Below, piece after piece: positions 1-6,132 of a DNA stretch of 7,320 bases; the stretch's first letter is position 1; each line of letters opens with the position of its first letter. Below the pieces are notes generated by a model. It was not told the origin of the DNA, searched no databases, and saw only the letters and a program-made list of their open reading frames with translations. Both the position numbers and the translations under genes were made by a program. The stretch comes from Treponema sp. UBA3870 (GTDB lineage: Bacteria; Spirochaetota; Spirochaetia; Treponematales; Treponemataceae): positions 1 to 7,320 of the forward strand of contig DGGQ01000047.1 of assembly GCA_002392275.1 (NCBI GenBank), read 5' to 3'.

Positions 1-25
1 ACGGGTTCGAGCCCCGTAACTCCCG
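1..25 (+). tRNA. tRNA gene, 3' end only (isotype unresolved)
   Basis: Only the T arm and the 3' acceptor strand are inside the window. Bases 1-5 (ACGGG) pair with 13-17 (CCCGT) around the seven-base loop TTCGAGC, which has the invariant TTCRA pattern. Bases 18-24 (AACTCCC) are the 3' acceptor strand and base 25 (G) is the discriminator, so the missing 5' strand should be GGGAGTT. The next bases are TAA, so CCA is not encoded and would be added after transcription. A G discriminator fits several isotypes (for example Asn, Asp, Ser, Gln, Trp). The anticodon lies outside the window, so no isotype is claimed. A terminator follows seven bases later. Confidence 0.85.
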
Positions 26-31
26 TAAATT

Positions 32-66
32 GACACTCGATTTTTTTTCGGGTGTCTTTTTTATTT
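32..66 (+). terminator. Rho-independent terminator of the tRNA gene
   Basis: Bases 32-40 (GACACTCGA) pair with 48-56 (TCGGGTGTC) in a nine-base-pair stem with one G-T pair, closing a loop of seven T. A T-rich run follows from 57. It sits seven bases after the tRNA end on the same strand, which is the expected place for the transcript to stop. Confidence 0.85.
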
Positions 67-113
67 TAAAACATTCCACCCCACTCTCACATCATTTTTA
101 ATCTTTTGGGCAT

Positions 114-163
114 AAAAAAACTTGCCGGAATTATCTGCACGCCGCAAAGATAAACCCAGCAAG
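114..163 (-). terminator. Rho-independent terminator of the EIIC-like gene
   Basis: On the minus strand, CTTGC (163-159) pairs with GCAAG (125-121). Inside it, GG pairs with CC and TTATCT pairs with AGATAA, with small internal mismatches, giving a long interrupted hairpin. Seven T follow directly (120-114). It starts about 40 bases past the stop codon of the membrane-protein gene. Bases 67-113, between this and the tRNA terminator, show nothing recognisable. Confidence 0.8.
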
Positions 164-201
164 CTTCAATTTATTTTTTATAAGTTCTAGTGATTTTTCA
201 A

Positions 202-1269
202 CTAATTTTGCAAAGTCAAATCTCCGTCCTTTATCCAGCCGATTTTGCGGAAGAGTTTTCCGAACGCCCATGTGAGAACAGCCGGAAGAACAAAGCTAAT
301 CAACACAAGGCCAATCCATTCCATTGCTCCCGGAACGATGGCCGTTGCTCCCTGTGCGACCGCTGACTCAACCGGCGAATACCAGCCGGTGACCATTCCA
401 ATCTGTCCGACAAGTCCGCATGTTCCCATTCCAGAAGAAACAGCCGCTCCGTTCATCTGAAGTTTGAAAAGGCATGTCGAAACCGGCCCCGTGATTGCTG
501 ATGTCAAAATCACCGGAATCCAGACTTTTGGATTTTTGATTATGTTCGGCATCTGGAGCATTGAAGTTCCCAATCCCTGGGAAACAAGTCCGCCCCATCT
601 GTTTTCCTTGAAAGACAAGATTGCAAATCCGACCATGTTCGCGCTACAACCAGCGACGGCAGCTCCACCGGCAAGACCTGTCAAACTAAGTGCCGCACAG
701 ATTGCCGCAGAAGAAATCGGAAGGGTAAGGACAATTCCCACAATCACGGAAACGATTATTCCCATCACAAACGGATGCAGGTTTGTCGCCCACATAATCA
801 GGTTTCCGACAGAGCTTGCTCCAAGGCCAATCCACTTTGCGGTCAATACTGCAAGAAGCACGCCAGAAATGATTGTCACAAGCGGAGTCACAAGAATATC
901 GACCTTCGTTTTTTTGGAAACAAGATTTCCAAGCTCACATGCGATAATCGCAATCACAAGGACAGCAAGAGGACCGCCCGCACCGCCCAATGTGTTTGCA
1001 GTTGCACCGACTGCAGCCAGTGAAAAAAGCACAAGTCCCGGAGCTTTCAGCGCATAGCCGATTGAAATTGCCATGGCCGCACCTACAACATGAGCCTCTG
1101 ACGCAAAATTACCGGCATCGACAAGGAACTGGAAAACAACATTGTCGCCAATCTTGAGCAAGAGTTGTCCGAGTGTCTTGATTATCGTACCAATCAGAAG
1201 TGAAGCAAAAAGACCCTGCGCCATTCCGCCCATCGCATCCACCAAATACCTTTTCACGTATTTGTTCAT
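202..1269 (-). CDS. PTS EIIC-type membrane protein (PfoR-like)
   Basis: A very hydrophobic protein of 355 residues that I place in the PTS_EIIC_2 family (the group that includes PfoR of Clostridium perfringens). Recognition rests on overall pattern: the amphipathic start KRYLVDAMGGMAQGLFASLL (residues 6-25), glycine- and alanine-rich membrane helices throughout, a TLGGAGGPLAV loop (93-103), NLHPFVMGI (163-171), GLAGGAAVAGCSANMVGFA (198-216) and a short charged C-terminus. No IIA or IIB phosphorylation domain is fused to it or encoded nearby, so the substrate is unknown and a role as sugar carrier or membrane-bound regulator is open. The start at 1269 is chosen because GGGAG lies five bases upstream and residues 1-25 fit the family N-terminus. 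An in-frame TTG at 1413 and an ATG at 1356 lack ribosome binding sites, and the TTG coincides with the -35 box. The gene appears monocistronic, with its own promoter and terminator. Confidence 0.85.
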   Translation of the reverse strand: MNKYVKRYLVDAMGGMAQGLFASLLIGTIIKTLGQLLLKIGDNVVFQFLVDAGNFASEAHVVGAAMAISIGYALKAPGLVLFSLAAVGATANTLGGAGGPLAVLVIAIIACELGNLVSKKTKVDILVTPLVTIISGVLLAVLTAKWIGLGASSVGNLIMWATNLHPFVMGIIVSVIVGIVLTLPISSAAICAALSLTGLAGGAAVAGCSANMVGFAILSFKENRWGGLVSQGLGTSMLQMPNIIKNPKVWIPVILTSAITGPVSTCLFKLQMNGAAVSSGMGTCGLVGQIGMVTGWYSPVESAVAQGATAIVPGAMEWIGLVLISFVLPAVLTWAFGKLFRKIGWIKDGDLTLQN

Positions 1270-1274
1270 AACTA

Positions 1275-1352
1275 CTCCCGCCGTATGGAAATCCGCACGG
1301 CAATTAAAAAAAATTTGGGGGTTGATATACTTGGTGATGTGGTCTTTGCCGT
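1275..1352 (-). promoter_or_regulatory. Structured 5' leader of the EIIC-like gene, possible RNA switch
   Basis: The predicted leader runs from about 1378 to the ATG at 1269. Read on the minus strand, TTGCCGT (1303-1297) can pair perfectly with ACGGCAA upstream (1352-1346, seven base pairs). Alternatively its GCCGT pairs with ACGGC downstream (1284-1280); that second hairpin extends inward through a G-T pair and GG/CC and directly abuts the ribosome binding site GGGAG (1279-1275). The two pairings are mutually exclusive. The upstream segment can also fold locally, TTTGC with GCAAA. This arrangement suits translational control, but it matches no riboswitch class that I recognise and could be chance. 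Confidence 0.4.
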
Positions 1353-1384
1353 TCATCGCAAACGTAAAATCTAAAATTGGATGG

Positions 1385-1413
1385 AGTCTAACAAATTTCA
1401 AAACAAATGTCAA
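1385..1413 (-). promoter_or_regulatory. Sigma-70 type promoter for the EIIC-like gene
   Basis: On the minus strand a perfect TTGACA (1413-1408) is followed after exactly 17 bases by TAGACT (1390-1385), which matches four of six positions of TATAAT. Transcription would begin near 1378, leaving a leader of about 110 bases. The sequence upstream of the -35 box is A/T-rich. Confidence 0.65.
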
Positions 1414-1424
1414 AAGGATTTTCT

Positions 1425-1450
1425 TTACAAGTTACCTTACATTCGTTACA
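1425..1450. promoter_or_regulatory. Cluster of TTAC direct repeats upstream of the EIIC promoter
   Basis: Four TTAC units start at 1425, 1432, 1437 and 1446 in about 25 bases; three of them are TTACA. They begin 12 bases upstream of the minus-strand -35 box, where an activator would bind. The whole divergent region 1414-1584 is otherwise non-coding. The repeats could equally reflect low-complexity sequence. Confidence 0.25.
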
Positions 1451-1461
1451 TATTTTTTTTC

Positions 1462-1489
1462 TTTAAATTTCCTGTTTTGCAGGTATAAT
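1462..1489 (+). promoter_or_regulatory. Candidate promoter for the adenylate cyclase gene
   Basis: A perfect TATAAT stands at 1484-1489, preceded at 16 bases by a weak -35 box TTTAAA (1462-1467, four of six matches). A transcript would begin near 1496 and have a leader of about 90 bases. A perfect TTGACA at 1523-1528 lies nearer the gene, but I find no convincing -10 box at the right distance from it. Confidence 0.35.
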
Positions 1490-1584
1490 GGTATGTATCA
1501 TGTTTAAACAGAATGCGCGAACTTGACATATCGTCCGTATTCGGATTGTTCAGTATTCCCAAAAGATTTTAGGAGAATTTTTCA

Positions 1585-2761
1585 ATGACTGACTTGACTA
1601 GGATTATCAGTATTTCATCACTGTTTTTTTTATCTTTATTTTGTTTTCAGGCAGGAATTTTTTTGTGCTCAGGACATAAGTTAAAGCAAAACGGCAGACG
1701 GACGCTTGTTTTTATTGAGTTCTTCACCGGGCTCATGCTGCTTTTTGATGCCCTTGCTTACTCTTATCGTGGAAACACAAGTTCGGCGGGCTACTACATG
1801 GTACGCATCAGCAATTTTTTTGTTTTTATATGCAATTCCTCAATTTCTTTTTTTGTTTGCTTTTATGTCTGCGAATTCATAAAACGGTCGCGCCTAAATT
1901 TTTCTCTCCTGCTAAAACCAAAATCCTCCATAAAAAATGGCATTCCCATTCAACTTTTTATAGTCATCTTTTTCTGCCTTGTCGGAATCACTTTTACGGT
2001 CGTCAGCCAGTTCACGGATTTCTTCTATTTTTTTGATGAAAACAATATTTACCACAGAAATACATTTTATCCACTAAGCGTCGCGCTTGGACTTCTGCCG
2101 GGTCTCATCACTTTCACAATGCTTCTGCAGAACAGAAAAAAATCGTTCCGAAAATCTGCTGCTGAACATTCTCCCAAAAGAAATCGCAGAAGAACTTACC
2201 GCCCATCCCGACAGCATCATAGCAAAGCAATATCCGAATGTCACCGTCCTTTTTACAGACATCGTTGGCTTCACAAAGATAAGCGGAGAGATGAGCGCAA
2301 AAGAAGTTGTCACCATGCTCAACAAAATGTTTTCCATGTTTGATGAACGGGCCAAACGCGAAGGCATTGAAAAAATCAAGACAATTGGAGACGCTTACAT
2401 GGCGGCAACCGGTCTTACGCAAGAAGGAAACAACGATGGAGCCGCCAAGATGATTCGTTTTGCCCGTGGTCTCCTGGAAGATGTCCGCACATTCAACGAG
2501 AGCTCAAATGCAAAACTTTTAATCAGGCTTGGAATAAACTCTGGTCCGCTTGTTGCCGGTGTTATCGGAAAAACAAAATTCATTTATGACATTTGGGGCG
2601 ACACTGTAAATGTTGCAAGCAGGATGGAAAGCACAGGCATTCCAATGAAAATCCATGTGACGGAAAATACAAAAGCCCAGACATCAAGTCTTTTCCAATA
2701 CAGCGAACATTCAGAAATCGATGTAAAGGGAAAAGGCATGATGAAGACTTATTTTTTATAA
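1585..2761 (+). pseudogene. Membrane-anchored class III adenylate cyclase, frameshifted
   Basis: The enzyme type converts ATP to cyclic AMP. The gene is in two frames: the start at 1585 (AGGAG nine bases upstream) reads a membrane domain, and the catalytic domain continues in the next frame after a run of seven A at 2136-2142. Dropping one A gives one continuous 391-residue protein. Residues 1-182 hold about five hydrophobic segments (roughly 6-29, 41-60, 72-99, 120-142, 162-181). Next comes the linker NRSENLLLNILPKEIAEEL (186-204) typical of these enzymes, then the cyclase domain. Visible catalytic residues are metal-binding D225 (FTDIVGFT) and D269 (KTIGDAY), the adenine-selecting pair K265 and D335 (YDIWGD), and N342 and R346 (VNVASRM). 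The set is complete and predicts adenylate rather than guanylate cyclase. As written, translation leaves the frame and ends at 2343 with no catalytic domain. The gene may be inactive, phase-variable, rescued by slippage, or a sequencing error. It converges on apbE with nine bases between the stops and no visible terminator. Confidence 0.85.
2136..2142 (+). other. A7 homopolymer where the cyclase frame breaks
   Basis: Seven A lie between CAG and TCG. Upstream codons read through ...QNRKK in the first frame. With six A the reading becomes QNRKNRSENLLLNILPKEI, the conserved entry into the cyclase domain. The change needed is loss of one base (or insertion of two), consistent with polymerase slippage on a homopolymer. 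Confidence 0.8.
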
Positions 2762-2770
2762 TGGAAAAAA

Positions 2771-3793
2771 CTAGTCCAAACGGGTTAGCACTTCCGACAC
2801 GACAAATCCTTCCGCCGCATCCAGATTTTGAATCAATGTGTCCGGGCAAAGAACCGTCCTGTCCTCCGAAATAAATATCGCTGGAGAATCAAAAAGTGAA
2901 AAATATATTTCCGGTCCGAGCAAAAAAGCTGATGTGCTGAGTGCGTCGGCTTCCATTGATGACGGGGAAACTATGGTCACGCTTTTGTATTTGTCGTCTC
3001 CGGGAAATCCTGTTTTCGGATTCAGTATGTGGTGGTAGAGCTTTCCGTCCTGAACAAAATTGCGCTCGTAGATTCCGCTTGTCACCACCGAAAGATTTTC
3101 TCCGCATGACAAAAGAAGCGCGGGGGAACCTTTTTCGTCAAACGGATTTTTTATTCCCACGTTCCACGGCGCACCGTTTTTCTTTTTTCCCCACAGGTAG
3201 ATGTTTCCGCCCAGATCGATTATCGCGCAGTCAATTTTTTCTTCGGACAGGATTTTTGCAATCTCGTCTGCGGCATAACCTTTTGCAATTCCACCAAGGT
3301 CCAGCGACATTCCTTTTTTTTTGAGGAAGACTTTTTTTTGATTTCCGTCCTCCGTAATTTCGACCGATTTGTAATCAACAAGCGGAAGTGCTTCATCAAT
3401 TTCTGATTGCGACGGAACTTTTTCGTGGTCCGTATTGATTCCCCACAACTTTACCAGCGGCCCGATGCTTGGGTCAAAAAAGCCGTCCGTTTTTTTTGCG
3501 AACGACAAAGCCGACTCAAGAACGAACGCGACATCATCATGGACTGAAACCGATTTTTCCCCGGCAGATGAATTCACGAGGCTCAAATCTGATTCGGGAC
3601 TGTTCACGTTGAAACGAAAATCAATTTCATAGAGGCGTTTGGAAATTTTTGAATACAGCCTAGAACTTCCCTGCTCAAACGCATTCACAAAACAAGCCGT
3701 GCCCAAAAACTGCGCGGACAAAGGGGACTCCATTTTTTTTGTGCATCCGAAAAATAAAAAAAGCGGTAAAAACAAAAAAGAGATTTTTTTCAT
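2771..3793 (-). CDS. apbE: FAD:protein FMN transferase lipoprotein (ApbE/Ftp)
   Basis: This 340-residue protein belongs to the ApbE family, which moves FMN from FAD onto threonine of partner proteins such as RnfG/RnfD or NqrB/C outside the cytoplasmic membrane. In Treponema pallidum the homologue TP0796 is a periplasmic lipoprotein with FAD-hydrolysing and FMN-transferring activity. The N-terminus MKKISFLFLPLFLFFGC is a lipoprotein signal with the modified cysteine at residue 17; the lipobox (FFGC) is relaxed, as in spirochaetes. Family motifs follow in order: LGTAC (30-34), DPSIGPLVKLWG (107-118), DLGGIAKGYAAD (165-176), DLGGNIYLWG (193-202), TSGIYERNF (238-246), HHILNPKTG (254-262) and the Mg-site segment ADALSTSAF (282-290). 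The length is normal and the frame is intact. The gene lies 11 bases after the DpnA-like stop. Its nearest Shine-Dalgarno (GGTGGAG) is 14 bases from the ATG, farther than ideal. Two A runs (9 and 8, in the codons for KKK and KK near residues 153-160) are slippage-prone. Confidence 0.95.
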   Translation of the reverse strand: MKKISFLFLPLFLFFGCTKKMESPLSAQFLGTACFVNAFEQGSSRLYSKISKRLYEIDFRFNVNSPESDLSLVNSSAGEKSVSVHDDVAFVLESALSFAKKTDGFFDPSIGPLVKLWGINTDHEKVPSQSEIDEALPLVDYKSVEITEDGNQKKVFLKKKGMSLDLGGIAKGYAADEIAKILSEEKIDCAIIDLGGNIYLWGKKKNGAPWNVGIKNPFDEKGSPALLLSCGENLSVVTSGIYERNFVQDGKLYHHILNPKTGFPGDDKYKSVTIVSPSSMEADALSTSAFLLGPEIYFSLFDSPAIFISEDRTVLCPDTLIQNLDAAEGFVVSEVLTRLD

Positions 3794-3804
3794 AGGTTAA
3801 TTTT

Positions 3805-4689
3805 TTACTCCACCGGCAAATCAATACCATAATATGGAGATTCTTCATGAACTTCCAATATATCATGCAATGGTCTATCGGAATATTTTATTATCTTTTC
3901 ACGATATTCAAACCGTGTTTTTATATCATTTATTTCTTCTCTCCGCTTTTTTGAGATTTGTAAAAACTGCTCTTCCTTATCAAGCCCCAAAAAACGACGA
4001 TTCAATAAACTTGCGGCAATTCCTGTTGTACTGGCCCCTGTAAAGGGATCCAGAATCCAGTCATTTTCTTTTGTCGAAGCAAGGATTATACGAGCAAGAA
4101 GCGGAAGCGGTTTTTGAGTCGGATGTTTACCACAAGATTTTTCCCATTTTGCAATCGCAGGCAAAGTCCATAAATCACGCATTTGCGTACCACCATTGAT
4201 TTCTTTCATCAGCTCGTAATTGTAATAGTGCGTGACCTTTTTGTTTTTCCTTGCCCAAAGAATGAACTCTGTTGAGTGTGTGAAAAACTTGCAGGAAAGA
4301 TTGGGCGGCGGATTTGTCTTTGCCCATGTTATGCAGTTGAGAATTCTGAAATTTAGTTCATTGAGCATCTGGGCGACCGAAAAAATGTTATGATATGTTC
4401 CGCTAATCCAGATTGTGCCGTTTTCCTTTAATTTCTCACGACAAAGCGAAAGCCATTTATAATTAAACTCATTGTCTTTCTCAAAGCCCTGAGATTTATC
4501 CCAATCGCCTTTATTTACACTGACTTGTTTTCCGCTTTGGACTGAAATTCCTCCATTTGAAAGAAAATAAGGCGGGTCGGCAAAAATCATGTCGAACTGG
4601 AAGCTGATGTTTGGAAGTAATTCCAGACAGTCGCCTTTTGCAAGAGTAAAGTCTTTATTTTCTGATCGATAGTAAGCGTGAATTGAAAT
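3805..4689 (-). CDS. dpnA: DpnA-like second GATC adenine methyltransferase
   Basis: An N6-adenine DNA methyltransferase of the beta class (catalytic motif before the SAM-binding motif). It closely resembles DpnA of the DpnII system, which methylates GATC and also acts on single-stranded DNA, protecting DNA taken up by transformation. From the proposed start the protein has 294 residues. DPPY is at residues 38-41 in the typical context MIFADPPYFLSNGGIS; KTNPPPNLSCKFFTHSTEFILWARK follows (124-148), then HPTQKP (189-194) and the SAM motif DPFTGASTTG (214-223). The first ATG in frame, at 4590, comes only four residues before DPPY and would remove conserved sequence; the upstream frame (FTLAKGDCLELLPN) looks genuine. 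That frame contains no ATG, GTG or TTG before the stop at 4704-4702, so ATT at 4689 is proposed. About 40 residues after the usual core form a charged extension. The gene is 12 bases after the unknown gene. Confidence 0.92.
   Translation of the reverse strand: MSIHAYYRSENKDFTLAKGDCLELLPNISFQFDMIFADPPYFLSNGGISVQSGKQVSVNKGDWDKSQGFEKDNEFNYKWLSLCREKLKENGTIWISGTYHNIFSVAQMLNELNFRILNCITWAKTNPPPNLSCKFFTHSTEFILWARKNKKVTHYYNYELMKEINGGTQMRDLWTLPAIAKWEKSCGKHPTQKPLPLLARIILASTKENDWILDPFTGASTTGIAASLLNRRFLGLDKEEQFLQISKKRREEINDIKTRFEYREKIIKYSDRPLHDILEVHEESPYYGIDLPVE
3829..3858 (-). promoter_or_regulatory. apbE: Candidate internal promoter for apbE
   Basis: On the minus strand TTGGAA (3858-3853) is followed after 18 bases by TATTAT (3834-3829), five of six matches to the -10 consensus. 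It lies inside the last codons of the DpnA-like gene and would start transcription near 3822, about 30 bases before the apbE ATG. It would let apbE be expressed apart from the R-M operon. Such matches are common in A/T-rich DNA. Confidence 0.3.
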
Positions 4690-4701
4690 AGCGTCACTCC
4701 T
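4687..4701 (-). promoter_or_regulatory. dpnA: Ribosome binding site and probable ATT start of the DpnA-like gene
   Basis: On the minus strand, directly after the TAA of the preceding gene, AGGAG (4701-4697) is followed after seven bases by ATT (4689-4687), in frame with the methylase. This is ideal spacing for a start, but the codon is ATT. A GTG overlapping the AGGAG lies in another frame and reads an unrelated peptide. ATT is a rare start codon known from infC; a mutated ATG is the alternative. Confidence 0.6.
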
Positions 4702-5250
4702 TTATCTGTGTGTTGCAGTAGAAATGATTTTGTATAAATCTTGATGTGCTTTTAATTGCTCAAGTAAATTCTTGAACATATAGGCTTCATGGTAGTTTGT
4801 CTTTTCTTGAATCATCAAGAGTTTTGCAAGTAGAATTAAAAATTTAATACTATACTCGCCATGCTCAGCTAATTCCTGATACTGATTAGCCTCGTTATTA
4901 ACTTCAGTAAGTAATTTATTTGCTTCTAATAATTCTGAGCGCTCGTTTTCTGACAGCAAAGGTGTTACGGAATTCCAATACTTTAGCAAGAAATCTAGGA
5001 ATCTATTAGTCGCCTCCGGGTTTTCATGTTGCTTAATCAAAATATCAACTGCCCAGTGTATATGTTTTGGAGTTCTTGCTCGTGTCCATTCGCAATTTAT
5101 CAGTTGTTTGTAGCGAATAAGCATATCAAATTGAGACAAAGTACCTTGATAAATTCCAATTTGAAAGTGGTCATTTACAGGAAATTGTGTAAGCAAAGAA
5201 AGAACCTTTCCATTCAAACTAATTGTTTCAGGCATTTCTCTTGTATTCAA
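4702..5250 (-). CDS. Unrecognised 182-residue protein inside the R-M operon
   Basis: I do not recognise this family. The protein starts at TTG (5250): AGGAG (5261-5257) stands six bases upstream and overlaps the TAG of the endonuclease gene, whereas the first ATG (5235) is 21 bases from that site. It is soluble, with no signal peptide or membrane segment, and appears mostly helical. A compact segment rich in conserved-looking residues is CEWTRARTPKHIHWAVDIL (about 53-71). The second half has acidic, leucine-rich, amphipathic stretches (SENERSELLEANKLLTEVNN, about 100-119). No helix-turn-helix, nuclease or methylase motif is evident, so a controller (C) protein is not supported. Its position, with gaps of 9 and 12 bases between endonuclease and second methylase, says it is co-translated with the R-M system, perhaps as an accessory or modulating subunit. 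A/T content is high: one sampled 60-base line is about one third GC. Confidence 0.75.
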   Translation of the reverse strand: MNTREMPETISLNGKVLSLLTQFPVNDHFQIGIYQGTLSQFDMLIRYKQLINCEWTRARTPKHIHWAVDILIKQHENPEATNRFLDFLLKYWNSVTPLLSENERSELLEANKLLTEVNNEANQYQELAEHGEYSIKFLILLAKLLMIQEKTNYHEAYMFKNLLEQLKAHQDLYKIISTATHR

Positions 5251-5259
5251 TCTTCTCTC

Positions 5260-6120
5260 CTATTTGAAAACTTTTTCCATCACGCCAGCTTCCATATCTT
5301 GTATGCAGTAGATATGCTCCATAACGTCAAAAGTTTCTTCCAGATTGTGACGCGCACTTGTCCACCCATTGCCGTCCGTGAACCATACGAAAGTCACTCC
5401 CCCAATCGTATCGACTTCCTGAGCAAGCGTTTTATAGCTTCTGGCCGTCTCATTCAATTTTGAACCACCACTGCCATAAAAATTAGTTTCAACAACATAA
5501 ATTTGATTTTTGGTTTTTACGACATAATCAAAACGTTTTTCCATTTTGCCCTGATTCGAAATCGCCGACAAATCTACATTCCATTTTTCCGAGATTTCGT
5601 GAATGTACATTTCCTTGAAATAATTTTTATCTTTTTCAAATCCGGCTTTTCTTATAAACGATTCAACCAAATCCTCCATAAGATGACCGCCACGATTTTT
5701 TCGACCGTTTGAATCAAGTCCTGTCTCAACTCCTGTCACATAATCAAGAAGATTACCTATCAAGTGGTTCTGGAGCAAATCAAACAGTCCAGATTTTTCC
5801 ATGAAAGTTGAATATTCGGAAACGGGACAGACTTGTGTTGCAAAGTCAAACTGACATGTTCCGTGTTCATCAGAAACTGCAATTTCAGAATTTCTTACCG
5901 CAAGCAGAATTGGAATACATTTCAATGTTTCCGGGTATTTTTTTAAAATCGACTCAAAATCAGATTTTATATTTTTTGAGCCAATAAGAGAATTCAAAAT
6001 GTTCAGTTCAATTTTGATATTCTCAACATTGCCGTAGACTTTTTCGAAATCAACGTAATATGAGTAAGTCGCAATACTGTCGCGAAAAGTTGACAGCCAA
6101 GTTACAAAATCTCTTTCCAT
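5260..6120 (-). CDS. dpnB: DpnII/MboI-family type II restriction endonuclease (GATC)
   Basis: A 286-residue endonuclease, essentially the same length as DpnII (288), that cuts unmethylated GATC and leaves methylated DNA intact. Family hallmarks are the segment GLDSNGRKNRGGHLMEDLVE (134-153) and RFDYVVKTKNQIYVVETNFY (196-215) followed by GSGGSKLNETARSYK. These contain the likely PD-(D/E)XK-type core, D198 and E211, with N213 where a lysine is usual, as I recall for this family. VTFVWFTDGNGW (242-253) is the expected C-terminal strand. The start at 6120 has AGGA eight bases upstream, overlapping the TAA of the methylase gene 12 bases away. The frame is intact and all motifs are present, so it is probably active. 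It is placed between two GATC methylases, so methylase is transcribed first and the cell is protected before restriction appears. Confidence 0.95.
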   Translation of the reverse strand: MERDFVTWLSTFRDSIATYSYYVDFEKVYGNVENIKIELNILNSLIGSKNIKSDFESILKKYPETLKCIPILLAVRNSEIAVSDEHGTCQFDFATQVCPVSEYSTFMEKSGLFDLLQNHLIGNLLDYVTGVETGLDSNGRKNRGGHLMEDLVESFIRKAGFEKDKNYFKEMYIHEISEKWNVDLSAISNQGKMEKRFDYVVKTKNQIYVVETNFYGSGGSKLNETARSYKTLAQEVDTIGGVTFVWFTDGNGWTSARHNLEETFDVMEHIYCIQDMEAGVMEKVFK

Positions 6121-6132
6121 CGGTTTATTCCT

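Noticed and set aside
464..1057. Plus-strand open frame of 197 codons across the EIIC-like gene
   Set aside because: It is antisense to a clearly recognisable membrane protein, has no plausible family pattern, and reflects the codon bias of the opposite strand.
1301..1314. T-run on the minus strand in the EIIC leader as a transcription attenuator
   Set aside because: No GC-rich hairpin directly precedes the T run, so it is not an intrinsic terminator.
1356..1413. Upstream starts (TTG at 1413, ATG at 1356) for the EIIC-like protein
   Set aside because: Neither has a ribosome binding site, the TTG is part of the -35 box, and the added residues do not look like the family N-terminus.
1500..1526. 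Short leader peptide frame ATG...TGA (eight codons) upstream of the cyclase gene
   Set aside because: It has no ribosome binding site and no attenuator hairpin follows it; likely chance.
2074..2422. Minus-strand open frames opposite the cyclase catalytic domain
   Set aside because: They overlap unmistakable cyclase motifs on the plus strand and show no recognisable protein of their own.
5026..5463. Plus-strand open frame of 145 codons across the endonuclease/unknown gene junction
   Set aside because: It is antisense to two tightly coupled genes and has no convincing ribosome binding site or family pattern.
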